A DNA stretch of 8,592 nt from an uncultured Gemmatimonadota bacterium (GCA_903894655.1 CAITQY010000124.1:1-8592), one strand, 5' to 3'. Shown: positions 1 through 7,498, counted from the first letter of the stretch. A program made the numbers and translations. The notes: generated by a model not told the origin, from the sequence alone.

Positions 1-798
1 CGGCTCCGTGAGGGGCTGGTGTCGGAAGCGGTGGGGCTGCGCACGCAGCTCGAGGCGGACCGCGCGCGCGTCTCGCTGGTCACCGCCACGGGTGACGCCG
101 CCCGCGCCCGCGCCCAGTTGGCCCGCGTGCTCGGCATGCGCCCGGACGTCCTGCCCACGCTGGCCGTGCTCGCCGCCCCCGCCATGCCGGCCGCTCCCGA
201 CAGCAGCACCGTCAAGGCCGTCGCCCTTCGAGCGCGCCCGGAGGTACGGGCCCGTGAAGCGGCGCTCCGTGAGGCGCAGCGACGCTATACCGCGGAGCGT
301 CGTGGGCTCATCGGCGATATGCAGCTCCAGGGCGGAAGCAAGCAGACCAGCGGTTTCATGACGGGGCAGATTGGCCTCGCCATGCCCTTTCCGCTGTTCA
401 ATCGGAATGACGCCGCCCGTCAGCGCTCGCGCGGCGAATACGCCGAGGCGCAGGCCCTCCGTGATGACATGCTGAATCAGGTCGAGGGCGGCGTCGGCGC
501 GGCCTGGCGCGCGTACGTGGCGTCACGCGGTGCGGCGCAGGCGGCCTCCACCTTCGACGCGCGCGGTCGCGAGATCGCGCGCATCGCGCGCGTGGCGTAC
601 CGCGAAGGACACGCGACGCTCACGGAACTGCTCGACGCCGAGCGCGCGGCCACCGACGCCATGAATACGCACCTTCGCTGGGCCGCCGACGCCTGGCTGT
701 CCCGACTCGAGTTCGAACGTGCGCTGGGCGCACGCCTGGATGAATCCAGTCCCCTCGACTTGCCATTGCTTTCCACCCTGCTGACGACCGGATTGTGA
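1..798 (+). CDS. Outer-membrane efflux factor (TolC/CzcC-like, OEP family), 5' end outside window
   Basis: The frame is open from base 1 and closes at TGA 796-798, giving 265 visible residues, roughly the C-terminal 60-65% of a usual 400-450 residue outer-membrane factor. Such proteins form the trimeric barrel and periplasmic tunnel through which an RND pump expels its substrate. Seen in the sequence: a long amphipathic helical hairpin at the start (QLEADRAR, then RAQLARVLG); a second repeat opening with RPEVRAREAALREAQRRY; a beta-strand stretch with GLAMPFPLFNRN followed by small residues and AEAQALR, typical of the CzcC/CusC group; and a final helix with YREGHATLTELLDAERA, the usual second-repeat signature. 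A GTG lies at 19 but the homologous frame continues upstream of it, so it is not the start. The stop overlaps the GTG start candidate of the adaptor gene, so the two are one transcript. The family is secure; the metal specificity cannot be read from this subunit. Confidence 0.93.
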   Translation, partial: RLREGLVSEAVGLRTQLEADRARVSLVTATGDAARARAQLARVLGMRPDVLPTLAVLAAPAMPAAPDSSTVKAVALRARPEVRAREAALREAQRRYTAERRGLIGDMQLQGGSKQTSGFMTGQIGLAMPFPLFNRNDAARQRSRGEYAEAQALRDDMLNQVEGGVGAAWRAYVASRGAAQAASTFDARGREIARIARVAYREGHATLTELLDAERAATDAMNTHLRWAADAWLSRLEFERALGARLDESSPLDLPLLSTLLTTGL

Positions 799-2033
799 TC
801 ATGCCCTCGACGTTCTGCTTCCCGCGCTCCCGTCGATTCGGCGCCGCCGGTTTCCTGCTCGGCAGTGTGTTCACCGTCGCCTGCGGCGGGGCATCCGACG
901 CCGCGGACGCGGCGACCGACGCTCCGGCGGTACCAACCGCCGATACGGCCACACTCTCTGCCAAGACCGTGGCGATCGGCGGCTTCACCTACGACACCGC
1001 GCGTCTGGTGCCGTGGCAGTCGTCGGTGACGGTGCCCGGACGACTCATGCTTGACCCCAGTACCCTCGAAACCATCGGGTCGATCACCGAAGGGCGTATC
1101 ACGCACGTGCTGGTACGCGTAGGCGACCGCGTGCAGGCGGGGCAAGTGCTGGTGCTCATTCACAGTCACGAGATCATGGACGCCCGCAGTGCATTGGCGA
1201 GTGCCACCGCGAAGCTGTCCGCTGCGGAAGCCGAACGCGATCTCGCCAACAGCGCGGCCGATCGTGCTACACGCCTGCTCGAAGCCAAGGCCATGTCGAA
1301 AGCCGAGGTGGAGCGGGCCGAGGTCGGGCGGAGGGTCGCCGCCGCCCTGTATCAGCAGGCGGTCGCCGAGCGTGATCGCGCGCTGGCGATGATCGACCAT
1401 CTGGTGGGCTCGGGCCACGTGCCGGCACTGGCCGATGAACATGATGTGCTTATTCGCACGCCGATTGGCGGTGTGGTCACCTCGCGCGATGCGCAGCCCG
1501 GTACCGTGGTCCTCCCTGGCGCCCCACTGGTGTCGGTGGGCAATCCCGATCGACTGCAACTGCAACTGCATCTGAGCGCGGATGCGGCCGCCGGCGTTGA
1601 GGTCGGCGCCATCGTGCGCTTCACCTTGACGGAGTCTCCCGCGACCACGTTGACGGCCACGGTGACCCGCGTGGCACCCACCGTGGACACGCTCACCCGC
1701 ACCATCGAAGTCATTGCAGTCCCGAAAGGTGGGGTGCGCAGTGGACGCGCCGAATCCTTTGTCCAGGCCGAGATCTCCGGGACCGGCGGGACGCCGGCGC
1801 TCATCGTGCCGTCGTCGGCGGTGCAGGCGCTCGAGGGGGACACCGTCGTCATCGTGGCCGACCAGCGGGGCGAAGGCCTGCACATCGAAGCCGTTCGCGT
1901 GCGTACCGGCCGCCGTGCAGGAGATCGCACCGAGATTCTGTCCGGCGTCTCGCCGGGGCGCCGGGTGATTTCCGGCAGTGCGGCCATCGCGAAGGCGGAG
2001 CTGATCAAGCGTCGTTCGCCCGACGGGGAATGA
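795..2033 (+). CDS. Periplasmic adaptor (membrane fusion protein) of a heavy-metal RND efflux system, probable lipoprotein
   Basis: This HlyD/CusB/CzcB-type adaptor bridges the inner-membrane pump and outer-membrane factor. Counting from GTG 795 it has 412 residues. An arginine-containing N-terminus and hydrophobic stretch end in TVAC at Cys30, a plausible though imperfect lipobox (Thr at -3), then a low-complexity Ala/Asp/Thr linker. The first lipoyl half-motif lies at about 94-127 (EGRITHVLVRVGDRVQAGQ), a charged alpha-helical hairpin at about 128-203, the second lipoyl half at about 217-255 (IRTPIGGVV), then beta-barrel and membrane-proximal domains ending in GVSPGRRVISG. The N-terminus lacks the methionine cluster by which CusB binds copper. 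His202, His208 and His216 cluster just after the hairpin, which might matter for metal. GTG 795 overlaps the previous stop as GTGA, while ATG 801 lies two bases after it. Neither has a strong Shine-Dalgarno, so translation is probably coupled and the exact start is uncertain by two codons. Confidence 0.92.
   Translation: MIMPSTFCFPRSRRFGAAGFLLGSVFTVACGGASDAADAATDAPAVPTADTATLSAKTVAIGGFTYDTARLVPWQSSVTVPGRLMLDPSTLETIGSITEGRITHVLVRVGDRVQAGQVLVLIHSHEIMDARSALASATAKLSAAEAERDLANSAADRATRLLEAKAMSKAEVERAEVGRRVAAALYQQAVAERDRALAMIDHLVGSGHVPALADEHDVLIRTPIGGVVTSRDAQPGTVVLPGAPLVSVGNPDRLQLQLHLSADAAAGVEVGAIVRFTLTESPATTLTATVTRVAPTVDTLTRTIEVIAVPKGGVRSGRAESFVQAEISGTGGTPALIVPSSAVQALEGDTVVIVADQRGEGLHIEAVRVRTGRRAGDRTEILSGVSPGRRVISGSAAIAKAELIKRRSPDGE
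2025..2030 (+). promoter_or_regulatory. Likely RBS of the RND pump gene
   Basis: GGGGAA sits at the very end of the adaptor gene, seven bases before ATG 2038. This is an acceptable purine-rich Shine-Dalgarno at normal spacing and supports that ATG as the start, with initiation favoured by ribosomes terminating at 2033. Confidence 0.5.
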
Positions 2034-2037
2034 CGCC

Positions 2038-5000
2038 ATGAAAGCCCTGATCCATTTTGCGCTGCATCGACGTGGCGTCGTCATCGGCGTGACACTCGGC
2101 CTGATGGCGGCCGGGCTGTACGCGCTGCAGCACATCGCGTTCGACGCGTTCCCCGATCTTACCGGCACGCGCGTCGAAGTCATCACGGTCGCTCCCGGGA
2201 TGGCGCCGGAAGAAGTTGAGCGGCTCGTCACCTATCCCATCGAGTCGTCGCTGATGGGCGTCCCCGATGCGGAAGGCGTGCGGTCGGTCTCGAAATTTGG
2301 CTTGTCGCTGGTCACGGTGCCGTTCCCCGATAATGTCGACGTGTACTTTGCGCGACAGCTGGTGCAGCAACGACTGAACGACGCCAAGGGCGCGCTGCCG
2401 GCCGGTGTGGAGTCCGCGCTGGGGCCGGTCTCCACGCCGATGGGGGAGCTCTATCAGTATGTGCTTACCAGCGACTCGCTGTCGCTCACGGAACTGAAAA
2501 CACTGCACGACTACACCGTGCGCCCGCGCTTGCGCACGGTACCGGGCGTGTCGGAAGTCAATTCGTGGGGCGGCCTCACCGAGCGCGTGGAAGTGATCGT
2601 CGATCCGGTCAAGTTGGCGGCCCGCCGGCTCACCATTGCCGACGTGCACGACGCACTGGCCCGGAACACGCTGGCCTTCGGCGGCAGCTATCTCGAGCAG
2701 GGTGGTGAACGCTACACGTTGCGCGGCCTTGGCCGGGTGGAGAACACGAACGACGTGCTGCGCGTGCAGGTCGGTGCCTATCTCGGCGCCCCGGTGCGGG
2801 TGAGTGATATCGGCACGGTAGTGATCGGAGCCCTGCCGCGGAGCGGCGCGGTGACGCACGACGGCAAGGAAGAAGTCGTAAGTGGCATGGTGCTGAAGCT
2901 GCAGGGGGCTGATTCACGCGACGTGATCAATCGCGTGCGCGAGCGGATGGCCGAGATTCAGAAAGCACTGCCCCCGAGCGTCAAGGTCACGCCGTTCTAC
3001 GACCAAACCGAGCTGGTTGGCCGCACCACGATCACGATCATGAAGAATCTGGTCGAAGGCGGTCTGCTCGTCATTGCCGTGCTCTTCCTGTTTCTGCGTA
3101 ACGTGCGGGCCGCACTGATCGTGGCGTCGGTCATTCCGATCTCGATGCTGATCGCCTTCATCGGCATGGGGCTGTTCGGCTACTCGGCCAACCTGATGAG
3201 CCTCGGTGCGCTCGACTTCGGGCTGATCGTGGACGCGTCGATCGTGATGATTGAGAGCTTCATCCGACGCATCGAGTCGCATCGCGACACGCACCGACTG
3301 GGGCTGTTCGAGCGCGCCGCAGTTGAAGTGGGGCGTCCGATTCTATTTGGCATCGCCATTATCGTGGCGGTGTACATCCCGATCTTTACGCTGGACGGGA
3401 TGGAAGGTCGCATGTTCAAGCCGATGGCGTTCACCGTAGTGTGTGCGGTGCTCGGCTCGCTGTTCCTGGCCCTCACCTACGTGCCGGCGGTCGCGTCGTG
3501 GGCGTTGTGCGACGGCGAGGCCACGCAAGCGCCGTGGCTGACCACGCTCACCGCGCGCTACCAGCGAGTACTGGCCGGCGTGATGAAGCGCCCGCAGCCG
3601 CTGTTGATCACCGTTGTCGTGCTGGTCGTAATCGCGGTCGGCTCGTTGTCGAAGATCGGCACCGAGTTCATGCCGAAGCTCGACGAGGGGTCGATCCTCA
3701 TCACCACGCGTCGCCTGCCCAGTGTGGGACTGGAGGATGCCACCAAGCTCTCGATGGCGGCTGAGCGCATCGTGAAGCAGTTCCCTGAAGTGATCACGGT
3801 GGTGACGAAGGAGGGACGCCCAGATCTCGCGACGGAAGCGATGGGGCTGTTCGAGGGCGACATGTACGTGATTCTCAAGCCGCGTGGTGAGTGGACGACC
3901 GCGAAGGATTCGGAGGGGCTGGTGGCGGCGCTGGACTCCGCGTTGCGCGTAGTGCCGGGATTGTGGGTGTCGTTCACCCAACCGCTCGCGATGCGACTCG
4001 ACGAAGCGGAGAGCGGCATCAAGACCGACCTCGGCATTAAGGTGGTTGGCCCTGATCTGGGCCAGAACGAGACGATCGCGGAGCGGCTCCGGGCGATTGT
4101 CGCTTCGGTGCAGGGGAGTGCTGATGTGGCCGTCGAGATCGCCGATGGCAGTGGGCAGGTGCGTATGGAAATCAAACGGGAGGCCTTGGCGCAGTACGGC
4201 CTGTCGGTGGCCGATGTGCGCGACGCCATCGAACTCGCGATGGGCTCACAAGTCGCCGCCGAGTTGATCGACGGTTTTCGTCGGGTGGGCATCGTCGTTC
4301 GGCTGCCGGAAGCATCGCGCGCCGATGCCGCCTCGCTGGCACGACTCACGATCCGCGCACCGGGGGGTGAACTCGTACCGCTGTCGGCGGTCGCCGATGT
4401 ACAGACGACCACCGGACCGGAGATGATCGGGCACGAAGACGCGCAGCGGCGCTCGCTGGTGCTCAGTAACGTGCGCGGACGCGACCTCGGTAGCTTCGTG
4501 CAGGAAGTCCGGGCACGGATCGCACGCGACGTCACGCTACCGGCTGGCGTATTCCTCGAGTGGGGCGGCCAGTACGAGAATCAACAGCGGGCGACGTCGC
4601 GGCTCATGCTGGTGGTGCCCGCTGCCCTGCTCCTGATTTTCGGTCTGCTGTATCTGTCGTTCCGATCGATTCCGCAGGCGTTGCTGGTCCTCGCGAACGT
4701 CCCGTTTGCGTTGGTGGGTGGCATTGCCGCGCTGTGGGTGCGACAGCTCAACCTCAATCTGTCGGCCAGCATTGGGTTCATTGCACTGTTCGGCATCGCG
4801 GTGCTGAACGGCGTGGTCATGGTGGAGCATCTCAATCATCTGCGTCATGCGCACGATGAGCACAAGAAGAGCGTGCTCGATCGCATCCTGCTGGGCGCGG
4901 CCGACCGGTTGCGTCCCGTGTTGATGACGGCGCTGGTGGCGAGTCTTGGCTTCGTGCCCATGGCGCTCAGCACGAGCCCCGGCAGCGAAGTGCAGCGGCC

Positions 5001-5151
5001 GCTGGCCAGCGTCGTGATCGGTGGTCTGATCACGAGCACCGTACTCACGCTGTTCGTGCTCCCGGTGCTGTACGGCTGGCTGGAAGGGCGCCGAGACGCA
5101 CGTCTGGCGCGCCGTGGTGGGGCAGCACCGGCGGCTGGGCTCCCTGCGTAG
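2038..5151 (+). CDS. Heavy-metal efflux RND pump (HME family, CzcA-like, predicted divalent cation substrate)
   Basis: This is the inner-membrane proton/metal antiporter of the tripartite complex: 1037 residues, full length for the family (CusA 1047, CzcA 1063). TM1 lies at about 11-30, followed by the HME hallmark FDAFPDLTGTRVEVIT and PGMAPEEVERLVTYPIE. After the first periplasmic porter region come TM2-TM6 (about 337-488) and TM7 (about 522-541), then the second periplasmic region, then TM8-TM12 (TM8 about 857-876, TM11 about 961-980, TM12 about 992-1013). TM4 carries DFGLIVDASIVMIE with Asp393, Asp399 and Glu406, the spacing of the CzcA proton-relay triad. Positions that I align with CusA Met573, Met623 and Met672 are Glu606, Glu656 and Leu722, so the Cu/Ag methionine site is missing. 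I therefore infer Zn/Co/Cd/Ni-type export; the exact ion is unknown. The start lies four bases after the adaptor stop. A short basic, Ala/Gly-rich tail ends the protein. Confidence 0.96.
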   Translation: MKALIHFALHRRGVVIGVTLGLMAAGLYALQHIAFDAFPDLTGTRVEVITVAPGMAPEEVERLVTYPIESSLMGVPDAEGVRSVSKFGLSLVTVPFPDNVDVYFARQLVQQRLNDAKGALPAGVESALGPVSTPMGELYQYVLTSDSLSLTELKTLHDYTVRPRLRTVPGVSEVNSWGGLTERVEVIVDPVKLAARRLTIADVHDALARNTLAFGGSYLEQGGERYTLRGLGRVENTNDVLRVQVGAYLGAPVRVSDIGTVVIGALPRSGAVTHDGKEEVVSGMVLKLQGADSRDVINRVRERMAEIQKALPPSVKVTPFYDQTELVGRTTITIMKNLVEGGLLVIAVLFLFLRNVRAALIVASVIPISMLIAFIGMGLFGYSANLMSLGALDFGLIVDASIVMIESFIRRIESHRDTHRLGLFERAAVEVGRPILFGIAIIVAVYIPIFTLDGMEGRMFKPMAFTVVCAVLGSLFLALTYVPAVASWALCDGEATQAPWLTTLTARYQRVLAGVMKRPQPLLITVVVLVVIAVGSLSKIGTEFMPKLDEGSILITTRRLPSVGLEDATKLSMAAERIVKQFPEVITVVTKEGRPDLATEAMGLFEGDMYVILKPRGEWTTAKDSEGLVAALDSALRVVPGLWVSFTQPLAMRLDEAESGIKTDLGIKVVGPDLGQNETIAERLRAIVASVQGSADVAVEIADGSGQVRMEIKREALAQYGLSVADVRDAIELAMGSQVAAELIDGFRRVGIVVRLPEASRADAASLARLTIRAPGGELVPLSAVADVQTTTGPEMIGHEDAQRRSLVLSNVRGRDLGSFVQEVRARIARDVTLPAGVFLEWGGQYENQQRATSRLMLVVPAALLLIFGLLYLSFRSIPQALLVLANVPFALVGGIAALWVRQLNLNLSASIGFIALFGIAVLNGVVMVEHLNHLRHAHDEHKKSVLDRILLGAADRLRPVLMTALVASLGFVPMALSTSPGSEVQRPLASVVIGGLITSTVLTLFVLPVLYGWLEGRRDARLARRGGAAPAAGLPA

Positions 5152-5166
5152 CCCGTTTCCTCACGT

Positions 5167-5172
5167 TATTGT
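5167..5172 (+). promoter_or_regulatory. Candidate -10 box (leaderless promoter) of the kynureninase-like gene
   Basis: TATTGT lies in the 27-base gap after the pump gene and ends six bases before GTG 5179, which would put the transcription start on or next to the start codon. The matching -35 position, 17 bases upstream (5144-5149, CTGCGT), falls in the end of the pump gene and is a weak match. AGAGG directly abuts the GTG, too close to act as a normal Shine-Dalgarno, which fits a leaderless message. Read-through from the efflux operon remains possible because I see no terminator in the gap. Confidence 0.4.
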
Positions 5173-5178
5173 TCAGAG

Positions 5179-6378
5179 GTGACGACGACTCCCGACACCC
5201 TGCTACGCTTCCGCGACGCCTTCCCGATCCTCGGGACGTCCACCTACCTGGTCTCGAATTCGCTCGGGGCCATGCCCGTGGCGGTGAGCGACCATCTCGC
5301 CGATTACGCGCGGCAGTGGCAAACGCGCGGGGTGCGGGCGTGGGCCGAGGGCTGGTGGGAGCTGCCCGTGAAGATGGGCAACGAAATCGCGCCACTCATC
5401 GGCGCCGCCCCGGGCACTGTGGTCATGGTCCCAACTGTGACGCAGGCCATGAGCAGCATTCTGTCCGCCATCGACTTTCCGCCCGAGCGCAACGAAGTCG
5501 TGATGACCGCGCTCGACTTTCCGTCGGTGCGCTACGCCTACGATGCGCTCGCCCCGCGTCTCGGTGCCCGCGTGACGGTGGTGCCCAGTGACGACGGCAT
5601 CGCGATCGACCTCGATCGCATTCTTGCGGCGATCACGGAGCGCACGCGGCTGGTGGCCATCTCGCACGTGCTCTTTCGCTCGGCATACATCATGGACGCC
5701 GCCGCGATCTGTGCCAAGGCGAAGTCGGTCGGCGCGCTCGTCGCGCTCGACGCGTATCACAGCGTAGGCGTGATCCCGGTGGATGTGCAGGCGCTTGGCG
5801 CGGACTTCTTGTGCGGCGGGGTGTTGAAGTGGCTGTGCGGTGGCCCTGGCGGCTGCTTCCTGTACGCGTCGCCCGAGGCAAGCGCACAGCTGGCCCCCGC
5901 GCTGACCGGGTGGCAGGCGCACCGGGCACCGTTCGCCTTCGCCGACAACATGGAGTACGCGTCGGGCGGCTGGCGTTGGCTCGGCGGTACGCCGGTCGTG
6001 CCGGCGTTGTTCGCGGGACTCGAGGGGCCGCGCATCATTGCCGAAGCGGGATTGGACGCCATTCGCGCCAAGAGCACGCGTCAGACCACGGGCCTCATTG
6101 CGATGGCCGACGAGCGCGGCTGGCGGGTGCACGCACCACGCGACGCCGAACGGCGCGGTGGCACCGTGGCCTTCGATGTGCCGCAGGCGGCGGAGGTGGC
6201 CAGAACGCTGCTCGCACGCGACGTGGTTATCGACTATCGCCCGGGCGCGGGCATCCGGGTCGCCCCGCACTTTTACACGACTGACGCCGAACTCGATGCG
6301 TGCGTGGCGGCGATGGATGATATCCTCGCCACCGGTGCGTGGAAAGCGTTTGCCGGCGTGCAGAGCACGGTGACGTGA
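5179..6378 (+). CDS. Kynureninase-like PLP-dependent enzyme (aminotransferase class V fold)
   Basis: A 399-residue cytoplasmic fold-type I PLP enzyme, within the usual kynureninase length range. Seen in order: an N-terminal YLVSNSLGAMP at 23-33, where kynureninases have a similar NSLG motif; a phosphate-loop region near Thr86-Val87-Thr88; Asp191 with His194 in LDAYHSVG, equivalent to the DLAHAVG motif whose Asp binds the pyridine nitrogen; the likely Schiff-base Lys217 in LKWLCGGPGG; GWQAHRAPF and GGTPVVPALFAGLE, both kynureninase-style; and Arg360 in IRVAPHFYTT, aligned with the arginine that binds substrate carboxylate. Kynureninase cleaves kynurenine to anthranilate and alanine. The subfamily here is divergent, so a related C-C or C-S lyase or an aminotransferase is also possible. 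No other tryptophan-catabolism gene is nearby. GTG 5179 is the only reasonable start: the frame has a stop at 5149-5151, and the next ATG would remove the NSLG motif. Confidence 0.85.
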   Translation: MTTTPDTLLRFRDAFPILGTSTYLVSNSLGAMPVAVSDHLADYARQWQTRGVRAWAEGWWELPVKMGNEIAPLIGAAPGTVVMVPTVTQAMSSILSAIDFPPERNEVVMTALDFPSVRYAYDALAPRLGARVTVVPSDDGIAIDLDRILAAITERTRLVAISHVLFRSAYIMDAAAICAKAKSVGALVALDAYHSVGVIPVDVQALGADFLCGGVLKWLCGGPGGCFLYASPEASAQLAPALTGWQAHRAPFAFADNMEYASGGWRWLGGTPVVPALFAGLEGPRIIAEAGLDAIRAKSTRQTTGLIAMADERGWRVHAPRDAERRGGTVAFDVPQAAEVARTLLARDVVIDYRPGAGIRVAPHFYTTDAELDACVAAMDDILATGAWKAFAGVQSTVT

Positions 6379-6443
6379 CCGCACGCTGACGCACGCGGAA
6401 AGCACTGGCGAACGTTGTCCCGAACTTCGTTGCGCTGTCGACG

Positions 6444-6472
6444 TTGCGACGCCGAGGTTTGCCCTGTACAAT
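6444..6472 (+). promoter_or_regulatory. Promoter of the pseudouridine-phosphate glycosidase gene (TTGCGA-17-TACAAT)
   Basis: A -35-like TTGCGA at 6444-6449 and a -10 TACAAT at 6467-6472 are separated by 17 bases, the optimal sigma-70 spacing. The -10 ends six bases before GTG 6479, so transcription should begin on or next to the start codon (leaderless). A short inverted repeat, GTCG (6437-6440) with CGAC (6447-6450), overlaps the -35 box and could be an operator, but it is too short to press. This sits in the 100-base gap 6379-6478, in which I see nothing else firm. Confidence 0.6.
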
Positions 6473-6478
6473 CGACTG

Positions 6479-7414
6479 GTGCTTGAGAGCCGAATGCGCA
6501 CCCGCAGCACCGTAGTCATCGAGGCCGCCTTCGCCCGCGGAGGCCCGGTCGTCGCCCTCGAGAGTTCGGTGCTCGCGCAGGGACTGTTGCCGCCGCACAA
6601 CCGCGACGCGGCTGAGCGCATGCTCGCCGCGGTCGAGGCGGCTGGAGCGACCCCGGCCATCACCGCCATCGTGAAGGGTGTTCCCTCGTTCGGACTCGAA
6701 CCAGCCGATCTCGAGCGGTTTCTGGCCCGCGACGGTGTGCGGAAGGTGTCGTCACGCGATCTCGGGATCGCCATCGCGCAAGGCGCCGACGGCGCCACCA
6801 CGGTGGCCGGTACGCTCGCCATGTGCACGCTGGCAGGCATTGAAGTCTTCGCCACCGGCGGCATTGGTGGCGTCCATCGCGACGCCCCATTCGACGAGTC
6901 GGCCGATCTCGTGGCCCTCTCCCACACGCCGGTCATCGTGGTGTGCGCCGGTGCCAAGTCGATTCTCGACTTGCCGGCCACACTGGAACGACTGGAAACG
7001 CTGGGCGTACCCGTGGTGGGTTACCGCACGCACGAATTGCCCGGTTTTTTCTCGATGAATACCGGTCTCGCCCTCACGGCCTCGCTCGATACCCCCGATC
7101 AGATCGCGGCCGCGTGGCTGGCGCACCGGGCGGTCGGGTGTCGCAGCGCCATGCTCGTCGTACAGCCGCCGCCGGTTGCCAGCGCGCTGCCGGCGGCGTT
7201 GGTGAACGACGCCACCGTGGCCGCGCTTGCCGCCGCCCGTGCGGCCGGTGTTCGCGGAGCCGCCGTGACGCCGTTCCTGTTGGCGGACATGCAGCGTCGC
7301 ACCGAGGGAAAATCGGTGGTCGCCAACTTGGCGTTGCTCGAAAACAACGCCGCCCTGGCCGGACGGATCGCCGTGGCGCTCGCCGCGGCGCGTGTCGACG
7401 CCGCCCCCGTATGA
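6479..7414 (+). CDS. psuG: Pseudouridine-5'-phosphate glycosidase (PsuG / indigoidine synthase A-like family)
   Basis: This enzyme cleaves the C-glycosidic bond of pseudouridine 5'-phosphate to uracil and ribose 5-phosphate, in salvage of pseudouridine from RNA turnover. It has 311 residues, against 312 in E. coli PsuG. Conserved blocks are VVALESSVLAQGLLPPHN, KVSSRDLGIAIAQG, GATTVAGT, VFATGGIGGVHR, VVCAGAKSILDLP, VGYRTHELPGFF and TPFLLADM. By position and context, Lys160 corresponds to the catalytic lysine (Lys166 in E. coli), Asp143 to the metal-ligand aspartate, and Glu28 to the active-site glutamate of VALES. Two starts are possible. GTG 6479 is favoured by the promoter geometry (leaderless). 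ATG 6494, five codons in, has a purine-rich GAGAG a few bases upstream but lies inside the presumed transcript. Both keep the whole conserved domain. No pseudouridine kinase (PsuK, PfkB family) or transporter is seen in the window, so the substrate supply must be encoded elsewhere. Confidence 0.94.
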   Translation: MLESRMRTRSTVVIEAAFARGGPVVALESSVLAQGLLPPHNRDAAERMLAAVEAAGATPAITAIVKGVPSFGLEPADLERFLARDGVRKVSSRDLGIAIAQGADGATTVAGTLAMCTLAGIEVFATGGIGGVHRDAPFDESADLVALSHTPVIVVCAGAKSILDLPATLERLETLGVPVVGYRTHELPGFFSMNTGLALTASLDTPDQIAAAWLAHRAVGCRSAMLVVQPPPVASALPAALVNDATVAALAAARAAGVRGAAVTPFLLADMQRRTEGKSVVANLALLENNAALAGRIAVALAAARVDAAPV

Positions 7415-7492
7415 GTCGATTCCGTGCAGGTGGGCGAACCGCTCGAGGAGCACGACGAGGGAACACGAGTGAACGAAGCATGATACGCACGG

Positions 7493-7498
7493 TACTAT
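7493..7498 (+). promoter_or_regulatory. Candidate -10 box of the TPR protein gene
   Basis: TACTAT lies in the 119-base gap after psuG (7415-7533). It would place transcription start near 7505 and leave a 5' leader of about 29 bases. I see no good -35 hexamer at 16-18 bases upstream (7470-7475 reads TGAACG), so this is a weak call. No terminator for psuG is visible in the gap. Confidence 0.35.

Noticed and set aside
564..600. GCGCGC/ATCGCGCGC-rich stretch that looks repetitive
   Set aside because: It encodes ordinary Arg/Ile/Ala codons of the outer-membrane factor; simple codon bias, not a repeat element.
477..2231. 584-codon open frame on the minus strand across the outer-membrane factor, adaptor and pump start
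   Set aside because: It lies antisense to three genes with strong family signatures, crosses their boundaries, and its translation is low-complexity Arg/Gly/His-rich with no recognisable motif. Long antisense frames are expected in GC-rich genes.
3558..4535. 325-codon minus-strand frame inside the pump gene
   Set aside because: Wholly inside a conserved pump domain; Ser/Arg/Thr-rich translation without any motif.
6356..6386. Nested inverted repeat at the end of the PLP enzyme gene (GCGTGC with GCACGC, inner CACG with CGTG), a possible terminator
   Set aside because: Short stems with unpaired gaps, overlaps the stop codon, and no T-run follows. Such pairings are common by chance in GC-rich DNA.
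5203..6981. 592-codon open frame on the minus strand across the PLP enzyme, the gap and psuG
   Set aside because: Antisense shadow of two well-supported genes. It spans the intergenic promoter, shows no domain and has His/Arg-rich composition typical of reversed GC-rich codons.
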